From positions 1-64,000 of the forward strand of contig NZ_BATR01000184.1 of assembly GCF_000739655.1 (NCBI RefSeq): a DNA stretch of 64,000 bases, written 5' to 3'. Below, one piece after another: positions 9,828-17,822 of this stretch. How positions within the stretch are numbered: position 1 is the stretch's first letter; each line of letters starts with the position of its first letter. Both the position numbers and the translations under genes were made by a program. The notes under the pieces were generated by a model, which saw only the letters and a program-made list of their open reading frames with translations, ran no database searches and was not told the origin of the DNA. Source of the stretch: Verrucomicrobium sp. BvORR106 (lineage in GTDB: Bacteria; Verrucomicrobiota; Verrucomicrobiia; Verrucomicrobiales; Verrucomicrobiaceae).

Positions 9828-9852
9828 CCAACAAACGCAGGAGCGCCCAGGA

Positions 9853-11025
9853 TTACTTACCCTTCTTGGTCGCGTCGATCAAGCTGGCAAACTCACGGAA
9901 GAAGTAGCTGGCGTCATTCGGGCCAGGGGCTGCCTCTGGGTGATACTGCACACTGAACACCGGCCACTCCTTGTGGCGCAGGCCTTCGACCGTCTGGTCA
10001 TTCAGGTTGAGGTGGGTCACTTCCACATTCGAGGGCAGAGACTCCCCATCCACCGCGAAGCCGTGGTTCTGACTGGTGATCGAGACCTTGCCGCTGCGGA
10101 GATCTTTGACCGGCTGATTGCCACCGCGGTGGCCAAACTTGAGTTTGAAAGTCTTGCCTCCAAACGCGTGCCCCAGGATCTGGTGCCCCAGGCAGATGGC
10201 GAAGATGGGCTGGTGTGGGATGAGCTTGCGGATCTCCTCGTGGATGTAATCCAGAGCTGCCGGATCCCCGGGGCCGTTGCTCAGGAAGACGCCGTCAGGC
10301 TTGAGCGCCAGCACGTCTTCCGCCTTGGCGGTGGAGGGCACGACCTGAACTTCAAAGCCTTCCTGCCGGAGGCGGCGCAGGATGTTGCGCTTGATGCCGA
10401 AATCATAGGCCACCACGCGGTGCCGGGTCTCGCTGAGAGGATGGAAGACTCCCGTGTCTCCGCCGAGCGTTCCCTGGCTGGGGTTCGGAATGTCCCAGCG
10501 GCAGCTGTCGGAATTGTCCGCATCCCAGTGGTAGGGCTTCACCGTGGAGACTTCTTTCACGTAGTCACTGCCTTCCATGGACGGGCTGGCCTGGGCCAGG
10601 GCCACAGCCTCCGCGACGGAGGAAACTTCGCTGGTGATGACGGCACGCATGGCACCCCGGGTGCGCAGGTGCTTGGTCAAGGCTCGGGTGTCGATCCCCT
10701 GAATGCCGGGAATTTCCCAGTGTTTGAGGTACTCGTCGAGCGACTGCTGGCTGCGCCAGTTGCTGGGCGTTTCGCAGAGTTCTTCAATGATGAAACCCCG
10801 CACGTGAGGCTGGTCGCTCTCGGTGTCGAGAGGGTTCACGCCGTAGTTGCCGATCAGCGGGTAGGTCATGGCCACCATCTGACCGCGGTAGGACGGGTCT
10901 GTCAGCACCTCCTGATATCCGGTCATCGAGGTGTTAAAGCAGATTTCCCCGGTGCGCGTGACCGGGGCACCAAAAGCTTCCCCTTCAAAGTAACGTCCGT
11001 CTTCCAGTGCAAGAATGGCTTTCAT
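9853..11025 (-). CDS. carA: Carbamoyl-phosphate synthase small (glutaminase) subunit
   Basis: A 390-residue subunit that hydrolyses glutamine and passes ammonia to CarB for pyrimidine and arginine synthesis. The N-terminal CPSase domain has GEICFNTSMTGYQEVLTDPSY. The C-terminal class I amidotransferase has LSNGPGDPA, the nucleophile elbow AICLGHQILGHAFGG (catalytic Cys) and the catalytic His/Glu in YHPEAAPGP. The length is normal. carB is not adjacent in this window. Transcription ends at the 9790-9827 terminator. Confidence 0.97.
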   Translation of the reverse strand: MKAILALEDGRYFEGEAFGAPVTRTGEICFNTSMTGYQEVLTDPSYRGQMVAMTYPLIGNYGVNPLDTESDQPHVRGFIIEELCETPSNWRSQQSLDEYLKHWEIPGIQGIDTRALTKHLRTRGAMRAVITSEVSSVAEAVALAQASPSMEGSDYVKEVSTVKPYHWDADNSDSCRWDIPNPSQGTLGGDTGVFHPLSETRHRVVAYDFGIKRNILRRLRQEGFEVQVVPSTAKAEDVLALKPDGVFLSNGPGDPAALDYIHEEIRKLIPHQPIFAICLGHQILGHAFGGKTFKLKFGHRGGNQPVKDLRSGKVSITSQNHGFAVDGESLPSNVEVTHLNLNDQTVEGLRHKEWPVFSVQYHPEAAPGPNDASYFFREFASLIDATKKGK

Positions 11026-11114
11026 CTATTGTGCGATAGGGCGACTTACCCGCATTTCCCGGGCGATGCAAGATGGGATTCCCGGCGGGTGCCGCCCCAC
11101 CACTCCCCGTATGT

Positions 11115-11155
11115 GAAAAAACCGTGACATCGCTCCTGCGAAGTCACGGTTTTGA
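11115..11155 (-). terminator. Terminator after the thioredoxin-like gene
   Basis: The arms AAAACCGTGAC (11118-11128) and GTCACGGTTTT (11143-11153) are perfectly complementary. On the minus strand the stem runs into a T-run. It lies 25 bases beyond the stop at 11180. Confidence 0.8.
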
Positions 11156-11179
11156 GAAAAGGAAATCGACAGAGGTCGG

Positions 11180-11650
11180 TTACTTTTTGGTGCTGTCAGC
11201 GGAGGCGGTCGCCGGTGCCGCGGTGCCAGCCTTGGCCAGCACATCATTGAGCTTTTTGGCAAAGCTCTCCGGGGAGGAGCTGCCCACCTGCTTGCCGACG
11301 GATTCGCCAGCAGCGTTCAGAAATTCGATGTGGGGGATGCCGCTCACGCCGAACTTCTCCTTGTCCTTTGCGTTGCGCTTGTCGTCCGAATCCAGGTAGG
11401 CCCAGTTGAACTTGTCGTGAAGAGGCTTCACGGCATCGCTCGGGTAGACGTTATTTTTCATGGACTGGCAGGGTCCGCACCAGACGGCGGAGTACACGGC
11501 CACAATGGGCTTGCCGTTCTTCTTCGCGTCGTTCAGAGCGGAGCGGAGGCTGCTTTCAAACTTGGGGCTACCTTTCGGGAAGTCGCCTGCGTGAACCAGA
11601 GCTGCGGAGGCAAGGAGAACGAGGGCGAGCGATTTGATCAGTGTTTTCAT
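11180..11650 (-). CDS. Exported thioredoxin-like protein
   Basis: A 156-residue protein. A signal peptide (about 1-21, MKTLIKSLALVLLASAALVHA) is followed by a thioredoxin fold with the redox site AVWCGPCQSMK. The WCGPC pair is that of true thioredoxins rather than DsbA. The family cis-proline is in SGIPHIEFL. It ends in an Ala/Ser/Lys-rich tail. Its likely role is as a periplasmic thiol-disulfide reductase. It is the last of three neighbouring genes for small exported proteins (with 11732-12049 and 12148-12531) that share direction. ATG at 11650 gives a clean signal peptide. Confidence 0.88.
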   Translation of the reverse strand: MKTLIKSLALVLLASAALVHAGDFPKGSPKFESSLRSALNDAKKNGKPIVAVYSAVWCGPCQSMKNNVYPSDAVKPLHDKFNWAYLDSDDKRNAKDKEKFGVSGIPHIEFLNAAGESVGKQVGSSSPESFAKKLNDVLAKAGTAAPATASADSTKK

Positions 11651-11731
11651 GGAAGGCAGGGTTGTGAAGACGTGACCTTCACGGGTCACTGGAACTACGA
11701 CTCCCGAAGCGTCGGGAATATTCCAAAAAAG

Positions 11732-12049
11732 TTACTTGGCCGTCTTTTCGAGACTCAGCACTTGGTACTGGCTGGCGCTCTCTCCGAGGGCATTCACGGC
11801 ATCCTGTTTGGTCAGATTGTCGGCTTGAGCGGCAAAGGTGACCTTCTGGGTGTTGGCCTCAGCGCCCTTGGTCACTTCCACTGCGGTCACCCCAGGAAGC
11901 TTTTTCAGCGCTTCGGTCACGTGGGCTTTGCAGGAAGCGCAGACGATGCCGGACACGGTGGCCGTGTACTCAGTTCCTTTGGCGGCGGGATCCGCACCAA
12001 AGAGAGGCAGGGCGGCGACAGCGAGAAGTACGGAAAGAAGGCGCTTCAT
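11732..12049 (-). CDS. Exported heavy-metal-associated (HMA) domain protein
   Basis: A 105-residue protein. A signal peptide (MKRLLSVLLAVAALPLFGA) is followed by one HMA fold with the metal-binding motif GIVCASCKAHV (CxxC) and the typical LKKLPGVTAVEVTKGAE strand-helix pattern. Such domains bind Cu(I) or related soft metals. An HMA domain outside the cytoplasm and unattached to a P-type ATPase suggests a periplasmic metallochaperone or scavenger. ATG at 12049 is preferred over a longer frame to 12136 that runs through the upstream terminator. Confidence 0.85.
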   Translation of the reverse strand: MKRLLSVLLAVAALPLFGADPAAKGTEYTATVSGIVCASCKAHVTEALKKLPGVTAVEVTKGAEANTQKVTFAAQADNLTKQDAVNALGESASQYQVLSLEKTAK

Positions 12050-12088
12050 GACAGAGAACGAAACGAGAGAGACGTCAGACCTGGAAAC

Positions 12089-12131
12089 AAAAAATGCAGC
12101 CTGGCAGGGAAAAATCCAAGCCAGACTGCAT
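12089..12131 (-). terminator. Terminator or attenuator after the rhodanese gene
   Basis: The arms at 12094-12105 (ATGCAGCCTGGC) and 12120-12131 (GCCAGACTGCAT) pair with one mismatch. On the minus strand they are followed by TTTTT. It separates the rhodanese gene from the HMA gene, so the HMA gene either has its own promoter or depends on read-through. Confidence 0.75.
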
Positions 12132-12147
12132 TTCAACTCAAGATGAA

Positions 12148-12531
12148 TTACTTCTCAGTCTTCTCGCCAGCCTGGAGCCAGCCGGAGATGCCTGCGGAGA
12201 GGTGCTTCACGTTGGTGTAGCCGAGTTCCTTGGCGGCAGTAGCGGCCTTGGCGTAGGCGCTGCAGGTCGGGCCACCGCAATAGGCCACCACGAGGGCGCC
12301 CTTGTCAGCAGGAAGCTTGGAAGCAAGGGCTTCTTTGCTGGCGGTGTAGTCGATCGCCCCGGGGATGTGGCCTTTTTCGTAGGACTTGCTGCCATTCACG
12401 TCGATGACGGTCACCTTCTTCTCGGTGATTGCCTTCTTCAGGTCTTCGATGCTGATATCGGGATACTCACCAGCGAACACGGCGGGGATGGCGAGGAATG
12501 CTGCGGCAAGGAATGCGAGTGCTTTCTTCAT
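12148..12531 (-). CDS. Exported single-domain rhodanese
   Basis: A 127-residue protein. A signal peptide (MKKALAFLAAAFLAIPAVFA) is followed by one rhodanese fold with VTVIDVNGSKSYEKGHIPGA. The active-site loop is AYCGGPTCSAY, whose first Cys is the expected persulfide-bearing residue. A second Cys lies four residues later, so the loop could form a disulfide. The protein likely handles sulfane sulfur or thiol redox in the periplasm. The gene leads the three-gene group. The 180 bases upstream (12532-12711) hold no gene and no promoter that I can name. Confidence 0.88.
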   Translation of the reverse strand: MKKALAFLAAAFLAIPAVFAGEYPDISIEDLKKAITEKKVTVIDVNGSKSYEKGHIPGAIDYTASKEALASKLPADKGALVVAYCGGPTCSAYAKAATAAKELGYTNVKHLSAGISGWLQAGEKTEK

Positions 12532-12711
12532 GATATCTGATGCAGGTTATGTTTAGTTTTTTGACGGAATGTCCGGCAATCGGACCACAAAACGACGTCT
12601 TGTGCGACCTTTCCACCTACGAGGTGAAGAGATCCCACGAGACACCGGTACGACTACGCATCTGAAACGACTCGTAGCCGCCACTTCTTTGTTTCTTGAT
12701 TAACTTTTTCG

Positions 12712-14106
12712 TTAGTTTTCCTCCATACTGCTTGGGTCGCGCAGTTTTTTGCGGAGCGTGGCTCGGTTCATATCCAATTCCCGGGCCAAAACGGTCGGTT
12801 TGTTCTCAAAACGGGGCAAGAGCGCGGCCAAAAGTCGTGATTCCAGCTCTTCATGCAGGGCATCGTATTTCAAACCTTCCCGAAGTCTGGCCTCGATCCA
12901 CTCATGAAGTGCTGCATCCAGCCCGCTGATGAAGCCTGAGGTTTCGCCCGCTGGGGAGGTTGCCACATCCTTGGGAAGATGCGCGGGGAGGATGAGTGGG
13001 CCGGTGCACACGGCTGCAGCGTGCTCGATCACGTTGCGCAACTCGCGGACGTTCCCCGGCCAGTTGTGGCGGAGCAGCACACTGAGCGCCTCCTCCGAGA
13101 CGGCCAGCTTCCGATCTCCCGCGACAGAAGCGAGAAGGTAGGAGCAGAGCCCCGGGATATCGCTCATGCGCTCCCGCAAGGGGGGCAGCTGCACCTCCAG
13201 CACACGCAGGCGATACAGGAGATCCTCCCGGAACCGCTTCTCCGCCGCTGCCTGCACGAGGTCCTGATTGGTGGCGGCGATGATACGGAGGTCCACCTTC
13301 AGGTCCTCCCGCCCGCCCACGCGGGAGAAGACCTTTTCTTCCACAAAGCGGAGCAGCTTGACCTGAAGCGCGGGTGAGAGCTCAGCGATTTCATCCAGGA
13401 ACAAGGTACCGCCAGCGGCTCGCTCGATATGCCCCGTCTTGGTGGCCAGGGCTCCAGTGAAAGCGCCCTTCTCGTGACCGAAGACCTCGCTCTCCAGCAG
13501 ATTCTCCGGGAGACTGGCGCAAGACAGTGTGACAAAAGGCCCGGCATGGCGGCGGCTGTGCAGGTGAATGACCCGGGCCGCCAGGGACTTGCCAATGCCC
13601 GTGGGCCCGGTGATCAGCACCGGCGCATCCGAGGTGGTGGCGTGAGCGATGGCGGCAAACGCGGGCTGCATGGCGGGCGCGCTCCCAATCAGCAACGCTG
13701 AATCTGCGGATGCGTCCTGAACGACGGCGGTCACTGCGCCCTCCCCTTGGGACTGAAGGAGCACTTGCACCGACTTTTCAAGATCGCGCAGGTCGAGGGG
13801 CTTTACCAAATAACCGGAAGCCCCCCGCTTCTTTGCCTCCACCGCATTCTGCAGATGCCCGTGGGCGGTGATGATAAGCACCGGCAAATCCGCATCCACC
13901 CCACGGATCTCCTGCAACACCTCCAGACCACTGCGGTCAGGGAGGCCAATGTCCAGCACCACCAGACTCGGACGCTGACGACGCAACTGCTCCAGCCCCA
14001 GTGCCGCCGAAGCAGCAAGCACTGGCTCGAACCCCATGCGTCGGGTCAACTGGCCGAGGGCGGAAGCAAGAGCGGCTTCATCTTCAATAATGAGTATGCG
14101 GGACAT
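12712..14106 (-). CDS. Sigma-54-dependent response regulator (NtrC type)
   Basis: A 464-residue enhancer-binding protein with three complete domains. The receiver (1-120) has phosphoacceptor Asp in VVLDIGLPDRSG, Thr in LIITAHG and Lys in GYLVKPL. The AAA+ domain (about 140-375) has GPTGIGKS, the canonical sigma-54 loop GAFTGA, GGTLFLDEIAELS and WPGNVRELRN. The Fis-like helix-turn-helix lies at the C terminus (VLARELDMNRATLRKKL). It is encoded 24 bases downstream of the kinase gene 14131-15462 and is probably cotranscribed. The nearest good sigma-54 promoter is at 15663-15678, in front of the divergent barrel-protein gene, which I infer to be a target. Confidence 0.95.
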   Translation of the reverse strand: MSRILIIEDEAALASALGQLTRRMGFEPVLAASAALGLEQLRRQRPSLVVLDIGLPDRSGLEVLQEIRGVDADLPVLIITAHGHLQNAVEAKKRGASGYLVKPLDLRDLEKSVQVLLQSQGEGAVTAVVQDASADSALLIGSAPAMQPAFAAIAHATTSDAPVLITGPTGIGKSLAARVIHLHSRRHAGPFVTLSCASLPENLLESEVFGHEKGAFTGALATKTGHIERAAGGTLFLDEIAELSPALQVKLLRFVEEKVFSRVGGREDLKVDLRIIAATNQDLVQAAAEKRFREDLLYRLRVLEVQLPPLRERMSDIPGLCSYLLASVAGDRKLAVSEEALSVLLRHNWPGNVRELRNVIEHAAAVCTGPLILPAHLPKDVATSPAGETSGFISGLDAALHEWIEARLREGLKYDALHEELESRLLAALLPRFENKPTVLARELDMNRATLRKKLRDPSSMEEN

Positions 14107-14130
14107 GGGACAGGGCGTTTGAAGGATGGT

Positions 14131-15462
14131 CTAATGGAGAGAGTGGGAAACAGACAAATGAGGAACCGGGGGAGCCAGTGGGAGGGTGACCGTCACCACC
14201 GCACCACGCGGCACGTTGGCCACGGAGAGGGTTCCGCCATGAGCTTTGATCACCTCACTGGCCACCGTGAGGCCGATGCCCATGCCCCCCTCCCGTTCTG
14301 AATAGAAAAATTCCGCGAACCGCTCCAGCGCCTCAGCAGTGAAACCTTTGCCCTCGTCGGCAAAGGCGATTTTTACGGAGCCCTGCTCCTCTACAGCGGT
14401 CACCACTGTGACTCCGCCCAGCGGCATCGCCTGGGTGGCATTGATGAGCAGGTTGCTGAAGACCTGCACCAAGCGTCTGCGGTCCGCCATGATCTGGATG
14501 ACCTCCGGGACATGCAGCTCAACCACCACGCCAGCATGCCGCATCTGCGGACCATGCGTGACCACCACGGACTCGATCAAGGGCTTCAGCTCCACCAACT
14601 GGAGAGCGGGCGGCTCAGGACGGCTCAGGAACATCCACTGGTTCACCAGTCCCTCAATGCGGGCCGCCTCGCTGGCGATCACCTCTGCGATGGGAGAATT
14701 CCCATCCAGGGCCGCGAGCTGGGCATGCATCTTGATCGCGGAGACGGGATTCTGAATCTCGTGGGCCAGGGCAGCAGTCATCCGCCCCAACACGGCCAGC
14801 TTTTCTGCCTGCTCCCGTTTGATCCGCTCCTCCTGGAGCGCTTCCCGGGTCCGCACAAAGGCGCGCGCCACGTCCCCTATTTCATCGTTCCTTCTCGCCT
14901 CTGGCAGATCCAGCTCGCCTGGTTTCTCAATCTCAGGCAGACGTGAGGCGAGATTCCGGAGGGGCAAAACCAACCCCCGGGACACCAGCCAACCCACGCC
15001 TAGGGCCAGCAGCCAGAAAGCGCCGAGCACCGCGAACGTCAACGGCTGCCAGAGCCCCCTCCAGGCCGGACGTTGAGGCCGCACCAGCAGCAAGTCTCCC
15101 CCGGCAGGCAATTGCACCCCCACCGCCTCCCGCTCCCCCACGGCATGGCAACGCCCGTCAGCCGGAAGCTCCAGCAGCGCCCCCACCGGCAGTTCGGGCA
15201 GGGATTCAGGAATCAACTTCCCCTGCCGGCGGAAGGCCACATCCACATCCAGCACCTCACCCAGCTGCCGAGCCATGCGCTCTGTGGGCGGAAAGCCCGC
15301 CTCCCCCATAAAGCCGGCATTCGTGCGGGCGAGGGATTCGAAGCGCGAGCGATCCTCACGCCCCACCATCAACACCATCCAGACCAGCAGGGCCACGGAC
15401 CCCGCCAGCACCAGCCCGGCAAACGGGAGGACGATGCGCCAGGGGAGACGTTGTGCGGGCAT
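14131..15462 (-). CDS. Membrane sensor histidine kinase (NtrB/ZraS-like)
   Basis: A 443-residue inner-membrane kinase. The N-terminal helix (WRIVLPFAGLVLAGSVALLVWMVLM, about 8-34), a periplasmic sensor of about 100 residues and a second helix (FAVLGAFWLLALGVGWLVS) precede a HAMP linker. Next come the HisKA box with His in ALAHEIQNPVSAIK and the HATPase_c domain with NLLINATQAMP, ADEGKGF and GGMGIGLTVASEVI. It phosphorylates the regulator encoded 24 bases downstream (inference from pairing). The sensed signal cannot be read from the sequence. Confidence 0.93.
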   Translation of the reverse strand: MPAQRLPWRIVLPFAGLVLAGSVALLVWMVLMVGREDRSRFESLARTNAGFMGEAGFPPTERMARQLGEVLDVDVAFRRQGKLIPESLPELPVGALLELPADGRCHAVGEREAVGVQLPAGGDLLLVRPQRPAWRGLWQPLTFAVLGAFWLLALGVGWLVSRGLVLPLRNLASRLPEIEKPGELDLPEARRNDEIGDVARAFVRTREALQEERIKREQAEKLAVLGRMTAALAHEIQNPVSAIKMHAQLAALDGNSPIAEVIASEAARIEGLVNQWMFLSRPEPPALQLVELKPLIESVVVTHGPQMRHAGVVVELHVPEVIQIMADRRRLVQVFSNLLINATQAMPLGGVTVVTAVEEQGSVKIAFADEGKGFTAEALERFAEFFYSEREGGMGIGLTVASEVIKAHGGTLSVANVPRGAVVTVTLPLAPPVPHLSVSHSLH

Positions 15463-15566
15463 GGAAACGGTTCAGATAAACCGAAAACTGACGCAGGGAA
15501 TCACAATTGAAAAGGAGCAAACTCATCGAGATTTTGTGAGGATAAATTGCACCCGTTGACGCGCAG

Positions 15567-15589
15567 AAATGGACAACAATTATCCATTT
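15567..15589. promoter_or_regulatory. Candidate enhancer dyad upstream of the sigma-54 promoter
   Basis: The arms AAATGGA (15567-15573) and TCCATTT (15583-15589) are exact complements separated by 9 bases. They are centred about 85 bases before the -24 element at 15663, a spacing usual for NtrC-type activator sites. It lies between the kinase start (15462) and the sigma-54 promoter. Confidence 0.45.
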
Positions 15590-15662
15590 AACCCCTGCTT
15601 GCCAAACTTGCTCGCAACTGCAATCCCTTGTCCTATCAGGGTTCCAGACATTTTCATCCAAC

Positions 15663-15678
15663 TGGCATGTAAATTGCC
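15663..15678 (+). promoter_or_regulatory. Sigma-54 promoter (-24/-12)
   Basis: TGGCATGTAAATTGCC fits the sigma-54 consensus TGGCAYR-N4-TTGCW at all strongly conserved positions, with GG and GC separated by exactly 10 bases. It faces right, towards the barrel-protein gene at 16409. It is 200 bases from the start of the divergent kinase whose partner regulator carries a GAFTGA loop. Confidence 0.75.
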
Positions 15679-15698
15679 AAGGGGGGAGACGCCCGCGA

Positions 15699-16325
15699 AT
15701 GCACATCTTCATCCGAGCCCTCCGACACACCCTCTTTTCTGCTACCACTGGCCTGTGCCTGGCGGCAGGAGGGGCGGAGCCACCTCCTGAAGAGACTGAC
15801 CGGCAATCCCATGCCCCCAAGCGACCAAAGGTCATGCTTGGGATCCGGGACCAAGGGGAAAGCCCACCCCAACAGACCGCCACGGACTGCTGCTCTGACC
15901 CGAGTTCCGCCTTGCATGCTGAAGGCAGCTCAGAGAGTCGAGCCACATTCAGTGCCGCAGGTTGTATGGGCAATGAAGATACGAGGAACACCCTGGTTGA
16001 AACCGGGGGCGCCGCTCTGGACCCCACGAGCAGAGAAGTGCTGCTGGCGGACCCGCCGCCCCCTGCATCCGCGATCCCACCACGTTCAAGGGTGGGAATC
16101 CCGCCGAGCCATCAGAGCTGGCGGACAGTATTCGCCCCACGCCTGCGTCCCGGAGATTCGGCCCACGGGACCTCCTCTCATTTCAATTTCACCTTCACTT
16201 TCATCACCCACTTCAAGAGTCCCTTTTTTCCTCCTTCTCATCGAACGGCCCGCGATCACGCGCCGCAACGGATGGAGGAACAAATCGGACTTGGGTGTCA
16301 CCCCTTTGGTGGACGGCGCAGCTGA
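15699..16325 (+). CDS. Doubtful ORF in the sigma-54 leader
   Basis: A 208-codon open frame starts about 20 bases after the predicted sigma-54 -12 element, behind a GGGGGGAG purine run. Its first 25 residues resemble a short export signal (RALRHTLFSATTGLCLAAGG). The rest is Pro/Ser/His-rich without clear fold, and it uses AGA, AGG and CGA codons more than the neighbouring genes. No other good gene is seen between 15463 and 16408. It could be a real small exported protein, an RNA gene or just leader sequence; I favour leader. Confidence 0.22.
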   Translation: MHIFIRALRHTLFSATTGLCLAAGGAEPPPEETDRQSHAPKRPKVMLGIRDQGESPPQQTATDCCSDPSSALHAEGSSESRATFSAAGCMGNEDTRNTLVETGGAALDPTSREVLLADPPPPASAIPPRSRVGIPPSHQSWRTVFAPRLRPGDSAHGTSSHFNFTFTFITHFKSPFFPPSHRTARDHAPQRMEEQIGLGCHPFGGRRS

Positions 16326-16408
16326 GCTGAGCCGCCTGCCGAACCGTTTCCCGGACGCACTCCCCCCGCCCCGGAAACGTGCCACAACCAGACAACAACC
16401 AAGTCCAA

Positions 16409-17314
16409 ATGAAACTCACATCCTCACTGGCCTCACTCCTTGCCGTCTTCACGGCTGGAACTGCCCTGGCCGCACAGCCCTCCGCCACGCTCCCCACCGT
16501 GGTGGTGAATGCCCCGCCCACTCAAACCTCCACCGGCTCCTCCCTTGCTGAGGAAGCCCTGGTGGGCCCATACAATCAACCCGAGTGGACCGGTCACCGC
16601 CGGTTCAGCACCACGCGCGTTTACCTCCAGCGCCAGCCGTGGGAAGTCGGGTTTGAGCAGTGGTGGCGCGTCCGCCAGTATGACGACGCCCCCGAGAAGC
16701 ATCTCTTCATCGAAGAGATCGAAATCGGCCTGCCTTATCGCATGCAGCTCGACCTCTACTATGACTGGGTGCATGAAGAGGGCGAGACCCTGAACAAGGA
16801 CTTCGCCGTCGAACTCCGCTGGGCGCTCGCCGACTGGGGTGTCATTCCCTTGAACCCCACCCTCTACGGGGAGTACAAGTTCACGGATGACGACTACGGC
16901 AGCGATGTCTATGAGTTCAAACTGCTCCTCGGCGATGACTTCGGACCCCGCCTCCACTGGGGCTTGAACCTCGTCTATGAGCGCGAAACCAGCGGCGAAG
17001 AGGCTCAGGAGTTCGCAGTCACCCAGGGTATCAGCTACACAATCATCGACCAGATCCTCTCCGCTGGCGTCGAAATGCAGTTCAAGTACGAAAACGTGGC
17101 CGGTGATCGCGACAACGGCGAGCACAAGTTCCAGATCGGGCCTTCGGTCCAATGGCGCCCCACCCACAACACCCACCTGGACATCGTCGGCCTCTTTGGT
17201 TGCACCGATGAGTCTCCGGACTTCGAGGGCTTTGTGGTATTTGGCTTCGACTTCGGCTCCCTCAAGGGTGGTGAAGACCACCACTACAAGCCGGTCTCCG
17301 GCATGCGGAACTGA
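16409..17314 (+). CDS. Outer-membrane beta-barrel protein
   Basis: A 301-residue protein. A signal peptide (MKLTSSLASLLAVFTAGTALAA) is followed by about 45 Pro/Thr-rich residues and then alternating aromatic amphipathic strands. Examples are QWWRVRQYDD, MQLDLYYDWVHEEG and PRLHWGLNLVYERE. The last strands are FVVFGFDFGSL and a short tail. It most resembles uncharacterised outer-membrane or transporter-like barrel families; the substrate is unknown. ATG at 16409 is preferred to GTG at 16379. It is probably transcribed from the sigma-54 promoter at 15663-15678 and ends at the terminator 17357-17390. Confidence 0.8.
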   Translation: MKLTSSLASLLAVFTAGTALAAQPSATLPTVVVNAPPTQTSTGSSLAEEALVGPYNQPEWTGHRRFSTTRVYLQRQPWEVGFEQWWRVRQYDDAPEKHLFIEEIEIGLPYRMQLDLYYDWVHEEGETLNKDFAVELRWALADWGVIPLNPTLYGEYKFTDDDYGSDVYEFKLLLGDDFGPRLHWGLNLVYERETSGEEAQEFAVTQGISYTIIDQILSAGVEMQFKYENVAGDRDNGEHKFQIGPSVQWRPTHNTHLDIVGLFGCTDESPDFEGFVVFGFDFGSLKGGEDHHYKPVSGMRN

Positions 17315-17356
17315 TCAGCGGATTTCCCGGTAGGGCAAACCACATGCAGTAGTGCG

Positions 17357-17390
17357 CGCCGCATCCCATGCAGGGGGTGCGGCGTTTTTT
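17357..17390 (+). terminator. Rho-independent terminator after the barrel-protein gene
   Basis: The stem CGCCGCATCCC / GGGTGCGGCG (17357-17384) is followed by six T residues (17385-17390). Confidence 0.9.
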
Positions 17391-17416
17391 GCGCCCGCCT
17401 CTCCCCCGGACCGAAC

Positions 17417-17662
17417 TCAATACGTAAAGAGCTGCTTCAAGGCAAACTGGCGATCCAGGGTGCGGTCACGCAGGAGGCCGTTGAGGGCTTCCGTGATGCG
17501 GACCTTCATTTTGGGTGTGAGGCGGCGGCCTTTCCGAGCGCGTTGCACCGCCTTGTGAGTCAGGGGCTCGGAGCAGGCGGCCACGAGGTCATGATTGCTG
17601 ACTGCCAGTTCCGTAAGGACGGCGTCCAGCGGCTGGGGGCCATTGTCGAGCTGCTTTTCCAT
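17417..17662 (-). CDS. Small putative helix-turn-helix protein
   Basis: An 81-residue basic protein with no signal or membrane segment. The stretch VLTELAVSNHDLVAACSEPL followed by THKAVQRARKGRRLTPKMK looks like two helices and a basic recognition helix. It ends LNGLLRDRTLDRQFALKQLF. I recall similar short proteins in Verrucomicrobia and Planctomycetes but cannot name a family. It converges on the barrel gene terminator from the right. Its upstream region (17663-17822) is shared with the divergent dehydrogenase gene. Confidence 0.6.
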   Translation of the reverse strand: MEKQLDNGPQPLDAVLTELAVSNHDLVAACSEPLTHKAVQRARKGRRLTPKMKVRITEALNGLLRDRTLDRQFALKQLFTY

Positions 17663-17822
17663 ATGAATTTGTTAGAACTTCAGGATTCCAGGAAGGTGGA
17701 AGGGGGTGGAGAACTTACCCGTTTTCCCGCCGTTGTCCATCGACTGATCCCAGCGCTGCCATCTTGCTGGACTCTCGCGGAGCTTCTGCTATGTCCCCCT
17801 CTCCGCCTTTTTTGCCCAGCCC

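Noticed and set aside
12590-12700. Possible sigma-54 promoter for the rhodanese gene
   Set aside because: TGGTCC...TTGCC on the minus strand has only seven bases between GG and GC instead of ten.
15811-16551. 246-codon plus-strand frame
   Set aside because: It overlaps the start of the barrel gene in another frame and is Arg/Pro/His-rich without motif.
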